Assembly: GCA_025084515.1 (NCBI GenBank)
Contig: JAJAGP010000218.1
Location: 496,001 to 560,000 of the forward strand
Source of the DNA: Ancistrus triradiatus
Lineage: Eukaryota; Chordata; Actinopteri; Siluriformes; Loricariidae
Direction of reading: 5' to 3'
DNA length: 64,000 bases
Shown: piece after piece, positions 23,173-36,093 of the stretch
How positions within the stretch are numbered: position 1 is the first letter of the stretch
How the letters are laid out: every line of letters begins with the position of its first letter
The notes under the pieces: generated by a model
The model's database searches: none
What the model saw: the letters and a program-made list of their open reading frames with translations, nothing else
Told to the model about the DNA's origin: nothing
Made by a program: the position numbers and the translations under genes

Positions 23173-24635
23173 GTGTATTCCTCATCAGTGGCTAACAGAT
23201 TAAGATGAATAAAATACTTTTTGTCAATCATTAGTGAGACTGCAATTCTAAAATTATTAGAATGTGATATCATGTTATAGTTTTTCTACATGGTTGTTCT
23301 AGTAGTGAAAACTATTTTGAAGCCAAGGCCAAGTCACATAAATCACTACTAAACAGCTTTTGGGCAGTCCGCAAGGTCAACAGCCAGGTGTCTTTTTTTG
23401 TCAGTTTATGTACATAATTGTTTTATGAGTCAATAATTTAATTATAAAATTAATAACAATGCCCTCATAATGGCTCTTTACTACTTTAATACTACTATTA
23501 TGGGAAGCAACTAAGAGTGAATGTTCACATTCAAGTGAATGATACAAATACAGATATAAAAGATAATAACTTATTTTAGATAAATAATTCTTTGTCATTC
23601 CTATCCTTTTTGAAAGGACACAGAGACTCTCTAAACGATGCCCAATAAAGTACTAAGAAATTGTTTGGGACTTTGCCAGTTAAAAGACTTTTGGCACTTG
23701 AACCGTGTTAGCTTCCAACCCCCAGCAGGATGCATGGGATGTCTACCCACCACCCACCCTCATAAAACCACTCTCATCAGCCTTGTTCCACTCTGATTTA
23801 TAGGCCTGAGCTATACAACAGTCTGGGAAATGTGCTGGTTTGAGGAACATGTTCAGGTTTTTCCATATTTTTCAATAATTTTGACATCTCCATGTTGAAC
23901 TTGAGATTGAACCCATGTTGCAAATGTTTTAATATAATTAAGAATTATCTATTGAAAGATATTGAACTGTTTTGACATATCTCATCCAATCATTTCTGCC
24001 AAATTATGAATTAGTTTTATCTACATCTTACAAGATGCAATAACCCATACTCATGTAATTACACATAAGTGTAAAGCAATAATCTCAGTTCCATTTGATT
24101 TAACTCATAGCTGTAGTTTTTATAATATGTTATTCTTAAAATATATATTTTTTCATTTAAAGAATAAAGGGCATATAAAAACTATATTTTGTTATTTGTG
24201 AAGTATAAACAGTACTAAACAGCACTGTTGTTGTATTAGATAAATAAAATTGTAAATATAAATCCGTAAACGGATTACAGAAGTAGATACAAATGTACGC
24301 TGAATATGGAAACTTGGTTCAGGTGGGTGAAATTTAGTTTTCTTTTTGTTAGCACTTGTCAGGATTCTTTGTTTCCTGTTTTTAAACACTCTTTTCAGTT
24401 CTTACTGTTACAATCACAAGCACTCCACCTTGTATGTTAAACAAATATGCTTACATTTGGAGTGTAAGCTGCTAGGCATTTGGGAAACAGCCTTTGTGTG
24501 TCTTTGTTCAAGTACAGGCATAACCAGTACCTGTGTAAATCTGAAAACTGTGTTGTTTACTATGGTAAATGACAGGATTTATGTGGAAGCTATTAGCACA
24601 ACGTACTTTCATTCACTGTGCATAACTGGCACCAT
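23173..24635. other. Gene-free stretch
   Basis: AT-rich with no recognisable repeat ends. A 149-codon frame (24346-24795) begins at a non-ATG codon, runs into a SINE fragment, and has no domain. Confidence 0.4.
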
Positions 24636-24639
24636 GGGT

Positions 24640-24770
24640 GCTGCTGTAACCGGGACTGGGTTGGCTCAGAGGATGAAGTACCAGACTTTTGACCAGAACA
24701 TAAAGGGTTCACGTCCCAGTACAGTCAAGCTGTCACCACTAAGGCCCTTAATCCTGCAATTCTTGAATTG
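24640..24770 (+). mobile_element. SINE fragment (tRNA-like head)
   Basis: A degraded type-B head: 'tggctcagaggatgaagta', 'gaccagaacataaagggttc', and a B-box-like gggttcacgtcc. The 3' tail is missing. Confidence 0.5.
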
Positions 24771-24779
24771 TTCTGCCAG

Positions 24780-26895
24780 TGAATGTTGCCAATGAACACT
24801 GTGTCTTAGTTCATCATGCTAATATTTTGGCACAGTGCTATTTTGCCTACAGGACAGCTGAAACATCTAATCACAAGCACACACTTTTTGATTTGGTTTA
24901 GTAAGTGAAAAAAGCCATGACATGTCAATGATGCAAAATCAAAGCATTCAAAACCATCAAACTGAGACCCATGACTCATTCTGATCGATCTGTTATTAAG
25001 AAAGATGTGATTATGCAACGCAGTGATTTATGATGTGTGTGAATTTAAACATATCAGCCTTAATAATCCTCACACTATATTTTGTCACTGGTGTGTGGGT
25101 TTAGAGTTTGTTGTGTAATGCGTGTGTCATACAGACATGTCTGCTCAGACGCATAAAGAACTGACTGTACAGTTAGTCTGAGTAATGGGTGGATTGCATA
25201 CAGTCCAGTATTTGTACAGCTGACAACAGATGTTGAAATGGAGCCAGGAGAAGTGTTTCAGAGCGACACCTTGTGGTCTGTTTCTGCATAAGTAGGACGG
25301 GGATCCATCACAAAACATGCCCTATCTGCTATGCCAAAACTAAAACAAACAAAGTGTAAAGTAAAAAAGTTCGAATAATAATAATAATAATAATAAAAAG
25401 AAGAAGAAGAAGAAGAATAGTATAGTACAACAACTAGCAACGTGTAAAACTATAAATCAAACATGTTATCTGGTAGTAATGTCACTTCAAAACCGCTGGT
25501 GTGGAGAAAGAAATCTTCCTCAATACTGAGACTAGTCTATAAATACTAAAACAGAGCAAGCACTAGGAAACATCCTGCCAGAGTTATCTACACAAGCTTG
25601 TCTGTATGACCAGTGCTTGCTCCAAACAACAATGAGCCTGTTTGTCCTTGGTGAGATCAGTAAACATCCTCAGCACAAACAGCAGTGAGAGAAAGAAAAA
25701 AACTCACACCACTAGACCAGCTGCACTCTCACTCCATGTGCTCTTTGATGTCTGTAGGAAAGAACTGATAATGCAGGACTAAAAATCTTAATCCTTTTAA
25801 TTGGAGTGTCAGCTTCTCAAGCTTTATCTTGCTCTCTGTGACTACAGACATGGAACTAGATTTATGACTGTGTCTCCTATGTCCAGTGAGTTTTTATATA
25901 CAACCATGATCTTTTTCTAGGGAGTCTGTAATATAAAAATGAACAGATGAATAAGAAGGTGAACTGGTGAATGAATGAATGAATGGGAGTGCTGATTAAG
26001 GAAATATGCTATCATTTTTAAACCACTGTACCATCTGTACCATATGACATTTCCTATACAAATGATTGAGATAAAACAGGCTGTAAATTAAAATGGAAGT
26101 ATAAGGGCAATTGTTGGCCAAGTTAGTAAAGGTTTATGGGAGAAGTTAATTGAAATCTGAGGAAATCCGCCTTAAGAGGCACAGTATAAGTTTTTGTTGT
26201 TTATCTTGGAAAAATCTGTTTTCAAGACTACAAACTGATGGCAAATTAAAATATCATTGTTGAGGATTTGTTGGACACATGTGCCTTTGGGGCTGCGGGG
26301 GCCACACAATTTTGTACCCATATAATTATTAATATCTTATATATTTGCATTTTTAATTGTGGTGATGTCGCTCATTCAGACCAAGTCTCTTTGAGACATG
26401 ATTTTGCAGATGCGTCTCAGCAGCCATGTCATCATCATTATTATTATTATTAAATACAATACTATTAAATATAGTACAGGGTGTCTATCATCACATATTA
26501 GAGGCTGTTATCAGATTTGTATAATCCTAACTGACAAATCCAATGCATTGTTTCTTTTCTTTACACTGACAATTAGCTAAAACTACACTCTCAGTTTCTG
26601 TACTTTGTCAGTTTCTGTCTATCATGTTAGTCTCAGTTGCATTTTAAATATTACATTATATAGTCACATTTCAATGTTCATTTGTTAATGTCAAAAACGG
26701 ACGTCCATTGTAATTGTTATAAAGTGTGTTCATTTATTAATTTTTTTACCACAGTACCAAATGTAACTCATTTCTACACTCCATGTCTTCATGTAAACAG
26801 CAGCATTTTTCTTTTCCTTTAGGTATAATGGGGATCTACAGCATGTAGATTACTTTATTAATTTACTGTATATGACTATGAATAAAGTGGAACAA
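24780..26895. other. Gene-free stretch with trinucleotide microsatellites
   Basis: (ATA)n at about 25376-25396 is followed directly by (GAA)n at about 25397-25417. (ATT)n lies at about 26435-26452, and a short (GAAT)n near 25972-25984. No exon is seen. Confidence 0.5.
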
Positions 26896-26897
26896 TT

Positions 26898-27056
26898 AGT
26901 GCTGTTGCTTGACAGATCCAGAGATCTTCAGTTCAGCTCGATCTGTGTGGAGTTTGCATGTTCTCCCTGTGTCCACATGGGTTTTCAGTGGGAACGTTAG
27001 ATTCCTCTCACATTCCAAAGATGTGGTATTTCAACTGGTCTCTCTAAGGTGTCTCA
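26898..27056 (+). mobile_element. Type-A SINE fragment
   Basis: Body sequence 'tgtgtggagtttgcatgttc' and 'ctcacattccaaagatgtg' without an intact head or tail. Confidence 0.75.
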
Positions 27057-27069
27057 GAAATGTGTTGTT

Positions 27070-27400
27070 TTAGTCAAAACCATACGTGTCACCACTGCAG
27101 TTACTACTTTGTGCGACATTCCTTTGGCATCAATGATTCTTCTATAATGCTTGATGAGATGGGAGAATACAGTTATGTGAGACACTCCTCTATTGAGACA
27201 CTCCTCAATATTATATAATGTATTCAGAACCATCTGTGTTCTAGGTTCTGTGTCTTATCTGTTTTTTAGCTCACCGCATGGGTTCTCAATGGCACTTAGG
27301 TCAGAAGATGGAAGTGGCTATGACAACCTTATTCTGTGGTCAGTGAATAAGTTTTCATGTGGCATGCTTTGTAGCCTGCTCATAAATCCAACTACCAAAG
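27070..27400 (-). mobile_element. Degraded Tc1-type fragment (family 6)
   Basis: The blocks 'agctcaccgcatgggttctc' and 'gtggtcagtgaataagtttt' resemble the C-terminal end of fish Tc1 transposase genes read in reverse. No termini or long frame remain. Confidence 0.5.
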
Positions 27401-29448
27401 TATGTTATCTATCTATTTACCTATTTGAAAAACCCATTTATCCACACAATGTTTCCCTGGTTCTTCCTTGTATTAAAATGCGGATTCAGTTCTATTCCCT
27501 ATAACGAGTCACTTGTGTGTTTATTGTCAAAAAGCTCTGTTTGGTTTCATTTGATAACAGATCCTTGTTAACAAACTCCTAATATTCGTATATTTATGTC
27601 TGTAGTTAGAAATAAAAGTCTTTTATCTGGTTTTCCAAAGGTGGTCCCTGATTAGGAATTATAAGACCAACTGGTTTTAATAAAATTAGTAACATCTTTA
27701 TTTCCTCCAGTTCACTGATATTTTCAGTGTGAGGGCTGTCTCTGTACCCCCATGCTTTTATATCTCTCACACCTAACCGTGTGTGTGGACCTGACTGCAG
27801 GTGCAGTGATTGGAGCTCCATTGCAGCTGTGTTGCTAGGAGGCCCAACCGAGACACATTAACTCAGTGGGCAGTTCCATCCTTCTTTTGAATCCAACTTC
27901 CCCCTCCTCCAAGCCAGACAGTCAGGCATCTGTTTCAGGCCATCACTCCCAACTTCAGGTCTTGTCTGGCCTCCACATGCAGGCCCTAAATCATTGCTGG
28001 GGAAACACACAGGCATAGCCCTCCCCCTACAGACTTAATTCAAGATTGGTTTAAAAATACACAATCTGTGCTCTTTTCTTTTACATCATGCAAGGTTATA
28101 TGATATGCTTTAAATTGTGCTTCTATAAATCCTCAAAATTATTCCATTATTTTTTGTTTCACCATTGACCTGCCAACATTTTATTCACTGAAATGAAAAC
28201 ATGACTTAGCACTCCAGGTGGTATACATTTGCAGACATTTTCTCTGCATTCTTTACATAATTAAACAATAGAAGTTCCCACTTTGTTTCTGTCCTCGGAA
28301 TTTATACTAGTACTTGACCCTGTCCTGTTCAATCCTGAAGTGCTATTGCCCCCCAAAAGGAAGGCCAATAATTTAACGTTTCTCTCCACTTACAGAAAAT
28401 TAGCCTCCCAACAGCTTTTTCCCTTATGTAGCTGTTTGCGGCCCTTTTTGGGCCATCTCCACCTCTGCATGCTTGTTTGTACCTGCCATGTTGTCCTGCT
28501 TGTCTTCTCAGCATGTCATCGTGTAACTTCTTATCAGTTTCTTAAGGATCAAAGGTCCATGCTGATTTTTATCAGGTAATCTCTCTCCACTCCTTCTCCT
28601 ATCTGCCTCTTTCGCAGTGCTGGGCTGACCTGGTCTGCATATGCCGTGCCTGACGGCACATTGACTTTTTCTTATCAGGAAAGGACAGCAGCTTTTTCTA
28701 CTTGGCCCGTCAAGACAGCCTCAGCCCCAGGACGACTAGAAGAGGTCAGACTGCCCAGTGTCTTTACAACTAAATAACTGACCTCATTAAGGTTAACTAG
28801 AGAGGTTAACTTAGTGCAGTAAATCTGAGACCACTGACTTGACTGTCTTTTTAGTCAAAACGTTATTCAATTGATGTGATTAATGTTAATTAAATATTAA
28901 ATTGCATATTTAGATATGATATGATATACGTTTTTGCTTCTTTGCTTACAGTGATATAAATGTAGGTGCTTTAAAGTCAGGTGTAAAAAGTCACTTTTAG
29001 TGTTTTGGGACAGCCAGACAGGGGAAAGGTAAGTATTCAAAGTCATGACCTTGCCCTGACCTGGCTGAAGGAAGTGGTTATGCAGTTTAAGACAAAGCAG
29101 TGTAGAGGGTCTGGTGGGGCTGGACAGTCGGCCTGGAACAATGGAGGCCGTGCATTCATCCCAACTGCCACACAAAGAATGAAGCAACCTGCTTTTTCCC
29201 ACTGACACCTCACCTCAGAGCTGGCATTTCGCACTCGCCTGTGAACAGCCATTCAATCAAACTACTGTTTAACCTAACGTCTTACCCACACAGAAATCCA
29301 GTTGAGAATGTTAGTTTTTGTTTAAAACAAGTGACACCATCTGCGTTACCCTAAAAGAAGCACATATCTCAATGATCTTAGCTTATTTTGTGTGAAAAAT
29401 CACAACTAAGCTATATGGAAAGCTGACATAGGAGGGACATTTGCCAAG
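27401..29448. other. Gene-free stretch
   Basis: Several open frames of 60-103 codons occur (27606-27821, 28283-28579, 28897-29252), but all lack domains and splice-site context. I recognise no repeat. Confidence 0.4.
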
Positions 29449-29593
29449 TATGGGACAGTGGTTAAGGTATAGCACTTTGAATCAGAAGATCCAGGGTTCA
29501 GGTCCCACCTCGACCAAGCTGCAGGGACCAACAATTGCTTGGATTGAAAGATTGCATCGGCTGGATAAGAGCTAAATGAATAAATGTAAATGT
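29449..29593 (+). mobile_element. Type-B SINE, degraded
   Basis: 'gggacagtggttaaggtata', a B-box-like ggttcaggtcc, 'ccaacaattgcttggattg' and a tail of 'aataaatgtaaatg'. The middle is shortened relative to the 52998 copy. Confidence 0.75.
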
Positions 29594-31528
29594 TCCAATC
29601 ATGAAACTCTTGGATGGAGATAACACCAAAATGAGATGTAAATCCATATATGGTACTGACCATCAGACTCCTAGAAAGGTCAGATCTGTAGCCATAGACA
29701 CACACAGGCAAAGTGTGAAGAACTGATGGCTCTGTAGGAAGTTGGAGGCAACGAAAGATTCTTTGTCTGAGTTCAGAGTCCTATGGCATGAGCCAATAGG
29801 GAGAAATCAGAAGACCCCCCTTTTTCTCTCAATCAACTGTTCTACCCCTTTACCTGTCCTAGCTCTGGAGCAAGGTGTGGGGGGTTGCATATCAAACACA
29901 CACACAGGCCTTTGATGTTCAGAAAAAACACAAACACAGATCTGACCTGAGTCGTAACAGCTTATTTGTTCCCTTTAGTCATTCATGGGCATCCTTGTTT
30001 GAATGAAAAGCCTTCAAAGGGACTATTCACAGTGGGCCTGGGTTACAGTAGCCATGCTGGCTCTGAGAGGGCTCTGACCTGGTTGGTCGAAGATCTGGAG
30101 GAAGGCCATCTGGCATCCTGCACTTAAGATTTAATATTGATTTATTGGTTCTATTCGTAAAGATAGAAAGACAACAGCTGCCACAAGCCAGCCGCTTTCT
30201 GAAGCCTTCCTCAAACCTCTACAGTGGTCTACTTTCACAGCACTATGTTTGATTAATCAAGTACAGCTCTGTGGCCATTACAAATAACGCTATGTAATGT
30301 CTTAATTAATAATTTTCATCAACCAGTTCAGCACACAAATAATGTATGATGACTGCTGTTGTCATAGTGATGCATAAAACTTAACAAGGCACTATGTAAA
30401 TTTGTATTGAGGTTTTTTCTGTCCTTGTCCTACTCCTGATTAGTCAGGAGGGCGATGGGAGGACACCCCAGCAAATTAAATAAACAAAGAGTATATACAT
30501 TTTTAGTTATTGTGTACATCTTAAAAGAAGTTTAAGAATTTAAAGTGAATATTTTCTCAATAAAGTTCTATTGACAAATAAAGAAAACGCACTCCAGCAG
30601 TCATTGATATAGTTTATATTTTAAAGTGTGTATATAATTCACATATTAACAAAATATACAACAAGTTTACTTGCTTTTGTCAATAATAGTAGTAATACTT
30701 TTTGTTGACTGAAGTAAAACAACATTCAAGCTTTCAATAGATTCTTATAGCATAAGATAAAGCTTTTGTTTAGCAGCGTTTATAATACAGAAAATGCAGG
30801 CCTGTTGAGCAACCTAGCTAGTATGTCAACAATGCTAACCGGCTGAGCTGCGGCCGGCTATCAATTAGCCTAAGTAGGCAGCTCACTAACATGCCCGGTG
30901 CCATGGGTGGATGGGGGCTCGTGGAGGCAAAATGAAGCATTGTCCCTCCATAGAACAAGGTTCTCCCTCTAAAAGTTAAATATTATTTAAAAAAGCAGTT
31001 TATTTGTATGCACAATTGCATGATTTAAGCATTTGTTTAAAGCTGTTATCAGCAAATATGATCCAAACAAGAGCACACATGACCCATGATCCACTACAGA
31101 TGAAGGCCGTTCATTTCTGCATGGCAGTCAAACTGACTCTTGCTCTTAGGATATTGGTCGGGCCCTCTTAGCTTTCAACATGATGAAAATATCTGCATAA
31201 AAAATAAAGAAACCTCAATGAAAATACAGAAAATTTGTATGCAGCATTAAAAAAACTTGCATGCCTTGGATGGGACACCAGTCTGGATTGTTTTGATGTT
31301 GAATGTTGACTCCCCAAACCAATAACTTACTACACAAAAACCCAAATATTTTATGTACACAACAAGTAGGTATCAAGCATTCATGTTAATATGCATTTCT
31401 GAATAATGCATTGTAAGATCATTATCTAGAACATCAAATACACAGATCTATGGTATGAAGCATGACATTTATGCAAAAGTTACTTGTAAAACCTGGCTAG
31501 CTATAAAAATAAAATAATACTGCTGGAG
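29594..31528. other. Gene-free stretch
   Basis: No coding or repeat structure recognised. A locally GC-richer patch near 30835-30935 (gctgcggccggctatc) has no open frame. Confidence 0.4.
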
Positions 31529-31541
31529 TGTAACACCATTA

Positions 31542-31799
31542 GACCTTGGACTTGTGTGGAGTTTGCATGTCCTCCCTATGTACGCATGGGTGTTCACGGG
31601 TACTCCAGTTTCCCTCCTACATTGGTGTTTCCAGTGTGGGTATGAGTGTGTGTGAGTGTGTGTGCCCTATGATGTATTGGTGCCCTGTCTAGGGTTGTTC
31701 CTGCCTTGAGCCCTTTGCCGTCAGCTAGGCATTGGCTTTCCCGTGACCCTGACTGGGATTAAGTGGATAAGAAAACGAATGAAGAAATGAATGAATGAA
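31542..31799 (+). mobile_element. 5'-truncated type-A SINE with perfect target-site duplication
   Basis: It starts within the body (ttgtgtggagtttgcatgtc) and ends in a (gaat)n tail. It is flanked by a perfect 13-bp duplication, tgtaacaccatta (31529-31541 and 31800-31812). Confidence 0.9.
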
Positions 31800-32009
31800 T
31801 GTAACACCATTACACTTATGTCCATTTCTACTTTTGGCTTTGAAATGTTTCAAATTCCTGGTATCATTGATACAGCCACCTACATTTTTGAATCAGTGGC
31901 ATTATGGTAAACGTTAGCCTACCTACTAAAATGAAAGTAATAACCTAGCCTTTGTCATGGCAAGAGTAATAAGATGTTTCATACAATTGACTTTACTCCA
32001 GATTCAGTA

Positions 32010-32275
32010 TCAGCTAACTGTGTTTAACATTTCTTAGAGATAATGGCATAACGATCATTGCTTTGACTTTCCTGAATGGTATGCTTCCTGCTAGTTCACA
32101 CACCACAAGCCAACTGCTGCAGTGTTACTGCCAATTGCTATCAATGGAAGTGCCGATGATATAAGGGACTGCGCTTGCACCCTCTCTCACAACTCTCACA
32201 TACAGTGGACTCAATAAGTCTAATCTGAATTAAGCATGTATTCATCTCAAAAGAGAAGTTCTCAATTGCTGATTT
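32010..32275. repeat. Dispersed repeat (partner at 60225-60483)
   Basis: Colinear similarity with 60225-60483: 'ataatggcataacgatcatt', 'caagccaactgctgcagtg', 'gcaccctctctcacaac'. Non-coding; family not recognised. Confidence 0.75.
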
Positions 32276-32334
32276 TTTTAGCCAGTTGTATTTAGCTTCA
32301 AATTTTATTTTTAGTTTCCTGTGTTGTGAACTGG

Positions 32335-32701
32335 AGGTGGCAGAACTTAAGATGTTGAGGTTCTCTTTAGGAGTGTCTAGGGTGGACAGGATTAGGAATG
32401 AGATCATCAGAGGGACAGCACAGGTTGGAAAATTGGGAGATAAAATTCGAGAGGGAAGACTGAGATGGTTTGGACATGTGCAGAGGAGGGATAGTGGATA
32501 TATTAGTAGGAGGATGTTGGAGATGGAGCTGCCAGGCAAGAGACGGAGAGGTAGACCAAAGAGGAGTTATATGGTTGTGGTAAATGAAGATATGCAGGGA
32601 GTTGGGGTGAGAGTAGAGGATGTGGAGGACAGGGTGAGGTGGAAACGTTTAACTCGCTGTGGTGACCCCTGATAAAGGGAGAAGCCGAAAGAAGAAGAAG
32701 A
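32335..32701 (+). mobile_element. 5'-truncated LINE: reverse transcriptase C-terminal tail
   Basis: The frame through 32672 reads EVAELKMLRFSLGVSRVDRI, then RLRWFGHVQRRDSGYISRRM and GKRRRGRPKRSY, the C-terminal tail typical of fish non-LTR retrotransposon polymerase proteins. It ends at a stop after CGDP, followed by 'gagaagccgaaagaagaaga', a (GAA)n tail. A candidate duplication of 18-22 bp (agtttcctgtgttgtgaa; 32313-32334 and 32702-32723) brackets it. The frame has no stop over more than 110 codons, so the insertion may be fairly recent. Confidence 0.88.
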
Positions 32702-32723
32702 AGTTTCCTATGTTGTGAAGTGG

Positions 32724-34225
32724 GCCGACATGCCTATCTATGCTCTTGCTAGTAGACAGCATCTGTGTGACTCTTCTGTCAGTTTACCCCTCCATCCTTC
32801 TTCTGCTCTTGTTTCATCCCCTCGCAGGCAGTGACAATGTTCCTGATAATGAGGTGAGAATCTTATTGCCCTAGGTCTCCTGGCCTGGCACCAGTATCTG
32901 AGAGCAAGGCATGATCTGTTACTTCTATCTTGAGAGGCAAAGAGCCCCCTCTGTTGACCATTTGTAATACTCCATTCACTTGGTGATGTTCCGAATTAGA
33001 TGGGATGGTTAGGGATTGCCCAAATTCACATTCAAACATCGCACATCATGGAAGATGAGGAGAGGAAACTATGGGCAGAGCAGAGCGCCCTGCTTTCCCT
33101 TGACCACTCCATTTCAAAGTAAGGGATCAAGGACAGACATGCGCATGTCATGCAGTGAATGACAATGGCCACTCTCTCCGCCTGCGGCTCCTGGAACACA
33201 GAGGACCTTGCAGGACAAAGAAACTCTGGAAGTTCCCGAGGTTAATGAATCGAAGATATGCAGCCTGTGAGAGGGTAGGCAAACAGGGAGGACACTATGT
33301 AATCCAGGAGGAAGTCAGGGCCCTATCCCTACAATGCAAGCCAAGAACGAGACATGAGAAAATGGAGAGGAACAGGGGAGGAGATTCATCCAGCTCACCA
33401 GAGACCTTCTGGCAACACATAACAGGGCACCATGTTAAATGACTAATTGATAAGAGGCAGCACACCCACGCACCACACTTGTTACACCACCAACAGCATG
33501 ATCCCATTATTTTATATTTGGTTCCACGAATGTTATGACTCACCCATGAACTTAAGTGAAACAATCCCTGTAAAATGATCCCATTACACAGGACAGATAC
33601 ATACTGTGCACTCCTTCACACAGCTATCTATTTATATTTTAACATGACAGTTTCATTCTCCATCATGCAAGCACTGACCAGGCATATCCCCACACCTCCC
33701 TGTTATTACATCACCCCCTCACCCATACAAGAGGCTGTCATTTCCTTCTCGGGACTCTGTTATTCCAGTAGTCAAGGAGCCAAGTGGCCCAAGCACAGAT
33801 GAGAGAGAACTGGGCTCTTCACAGGGAACTGAGGTTGTCAGCCCAGCAGGGGAGGGAGGTGCACCTCGCAAGAAGACACTGGCCAAAAACAAACACTGGC
33901 CCCGACAGGAAAGAAGCTACAAGACCCTGCTGAGATCCACTGCTCATGCTCTTATTTACATCCACATTAAGGCAATGGAATTGCAATGTGCCTTATCACA
34001 GGGTGCTTGTAATAGGAAAAGCAATAGCGTTACAAATCAAAGTTGCAATCATTATTTCATTATTTCACATTCTCTTTGGTTCAACCAATGTGAATTCTAG
34101 TATTTGTAATATGCAGCATTCTTGTAAAAACAGGACACTTTCGCTACATAAACATAACGCAGAATAGCAAAACGTACCTGACATGACGATAACTTATTCT
34201 GTAGTATTCTCTAACCTGAAATGCA
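32724..34225. other. Gene-free stretch
   Basis: A 95-codon frame at 33155-33442 (KLWKFPRLMNRRYAACER...) and the short MEDEERKLWAEQSALLSLDH at about 33050 are somewhat protein-like. They could be transposon debris, but I recognise no family. Confidence 0.35.
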
Positions 34226-34229
34226 AAGT

Positions 34230-34520
34230 TATGAAAATGAACCACGGTTTTACCATGGGTTTTTGCTGGAAAGAAAACTATGAATGGTTACTATAGTATC
34301 TCAACCATGGTTCATAGTACTGTATGTACTTAGTTATCATAAGATACTTTAGTAGTTCAACTAGATCTAATAGAAACTACATAGTTTATAGTAACAATGG
34401 TTATTGTATAGTTAACCATGATTCTACTATGACTTACTAGTATCTTATGGTAACTGTGTATACTATGAATCTTCCATGATTTTACTACTGTACTTTGGTA
34501 AAACCATGACATTTCTACCA
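34230..34520. repeat. Low-complexity MITE-like region of repeated ACCATGGTT/TACTATAG words
   Basis: Recurrent, partly inverted short words (accatgggtttttgctgg, caaccatggttcatagta, aaccatgattctactatga) without a fixed period. It resembles AT-rich fish MITEs with internal subrepeats. Confidence 0.6.
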
Positions 34521-35257
34521 GACATTTCTATTCTGCCATGTAACTACACTCAGTTGTTTTGACGCTTACTGTCAAAGATTGCACAAGCCCGTGTCTCCCT
34601 CTAGTGTTCAGTCAAAGATCAGTCATCCATGGCCTACCAAGTAAAACCTGGTGCTAAATGTTGCAAATAATTCACAGAAACAATATTTATACAATCAACT
34701 TCATATGTCTCTTAAGACTTTAAATTCTGGCTACTTGTACAACTGTGTTTAACGTAACATAAATGAATGAATAAATGAATGAATTAATAATTAAATAGAA
34801 ATGATGTCCTATAGGCCATAATGGCGTTAAATACATACAACCTTATAAGACAACATGTTATAATAAACTCTAAGTCCATTTCATTATGTGAAAGTAGATA
34901 TGTAAAAGGTCTAGGTAGCATAAACAGTATTAGTGAGGAAGATGAAGAATCGCATACTGGCGAATCGTATTACTGAGTGGAGACTGCACTCTAGTGGTTT
35001 TGACTAACATATTCACTCCGATTGAAAAAAAACCACAACTCTGGGCTAAAAATCATTCTGAAGCAGGAGCATGACTATATACAACTTACTGGGGCTATAT
35101 AAGGAACATATATTGTTCAATATATATTTCTTAACATTTTAACCGTGCTATTCCGGGGCAGAGCTGCAGGGGTCCGACGTGTATTCCGAAGAACACATGG
35201 CTACATCTCTTGTACAAAAGTACACTGCTTTTGAGTTTAAGTTTAATGAGCGAACAG
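34521..35257. other. No gene recognised
   Basis: Contains short CTCF-core-like words in minus orientation near 34593-34606 (tctccctctagtgt), but no exon or repeat ends. Confidence 0.3.
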
Positions 35258-35454
35258 TAAATTTACATTTACAGCATTTAGCAGACACCCTTATCCAGAG
35301 TGACTTACAAGCAATACAACCTTACAATCCAAGCAATTGTGGGTTAAGGGCCTTGCTCAAGGACCCAACAGTGGCAGCGTGGCAGAGGTGGGATTTGAAC
35401 CCTAGACCTTCTGGTCCATAGTCCAGTATCTTAACCGCAAGGCTACCACAGTCC
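35258..35454 (-). mobile_element. tRNA-derived SINE, minus orientation (type B)
   Basis: Nearly the same as the 8592 copy: the tail 'tttacatttacagcattta' lies at the left and the tRNA-like head 'cgcaaggctaccacagtccc' (reverse) at the right. Confidence 0.88.
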
Positions 35455-35455
35455 C

Positions 35456-36090
35456 ACACAGTGTGCCATTGTGCCAAATTTTTGAACGTTTCATTCGTTA
35501 AAATATTAAATTCAACCCAGATAAATTAATAGGACATGCACTTTGGTAAACATTTTATTTGCATTTTAATTAAATTTTAGGCAAAGCCAAACATTCCCCT
35601 GTAGTCTTAAATCAATCGTCGACATATATGATTAATAGCGCTGCTTGTTACACTGTGATACTTGGCTAACTTGGCAGATTAATTAGGACACTGGATTAAT
35701 GCTTGCTATCTACAGATTTATTTAGACTTTCTCGTCTAATCTCACCATATATAATCATATTTATCATATTTAATACTGCCAGTGTGGCAACATAGACTTT
35801 GTGTAAAAATATCGGGTAAAATGTGTGGAGTGTGGAGAGAGAATTTATGCCAGTTGAAAATTCTTGAGAACTTTCACTTACAAATAAAAATAAACCACAG
35901 TATATTTTACATTGACTTTTATTTAATTGTAGACAGAACTCATGACATGATAATTATTTTTTTGACAATTATTTGTATGACATCTAAACAACTAATGTTT
36001 CATGATTTTGACAGGTCTACTTAAATAATGATGTGATTTCAAACAGGTGCGTCAATAGGTGATTATCATGATTTGTTACCAAAGCAGTAT
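35456..36090. other. No gene recognised
   Basis: Strongly AT-rich. An 80-codon frame (35782-36024) has no domain. Confidence 0.35.
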
Positions 36091-36093
36091 CCA

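Noticed and set aside
24346..24795. 149-codon plus-strand frame
   Set aside because: Starts at TTG, has no domain and runs into a SINE fragment.
28283..28579. 98-codon plus frame
   Set aside because: No ATG context, domain or exon structure; composition is like the surrounding non-coding DNA.
33155..33442. 95-codon frame that looks slightly protein-like
   Set aside because: No family recognised and no splice signals or neighbouring exons; may be old transposon debris.
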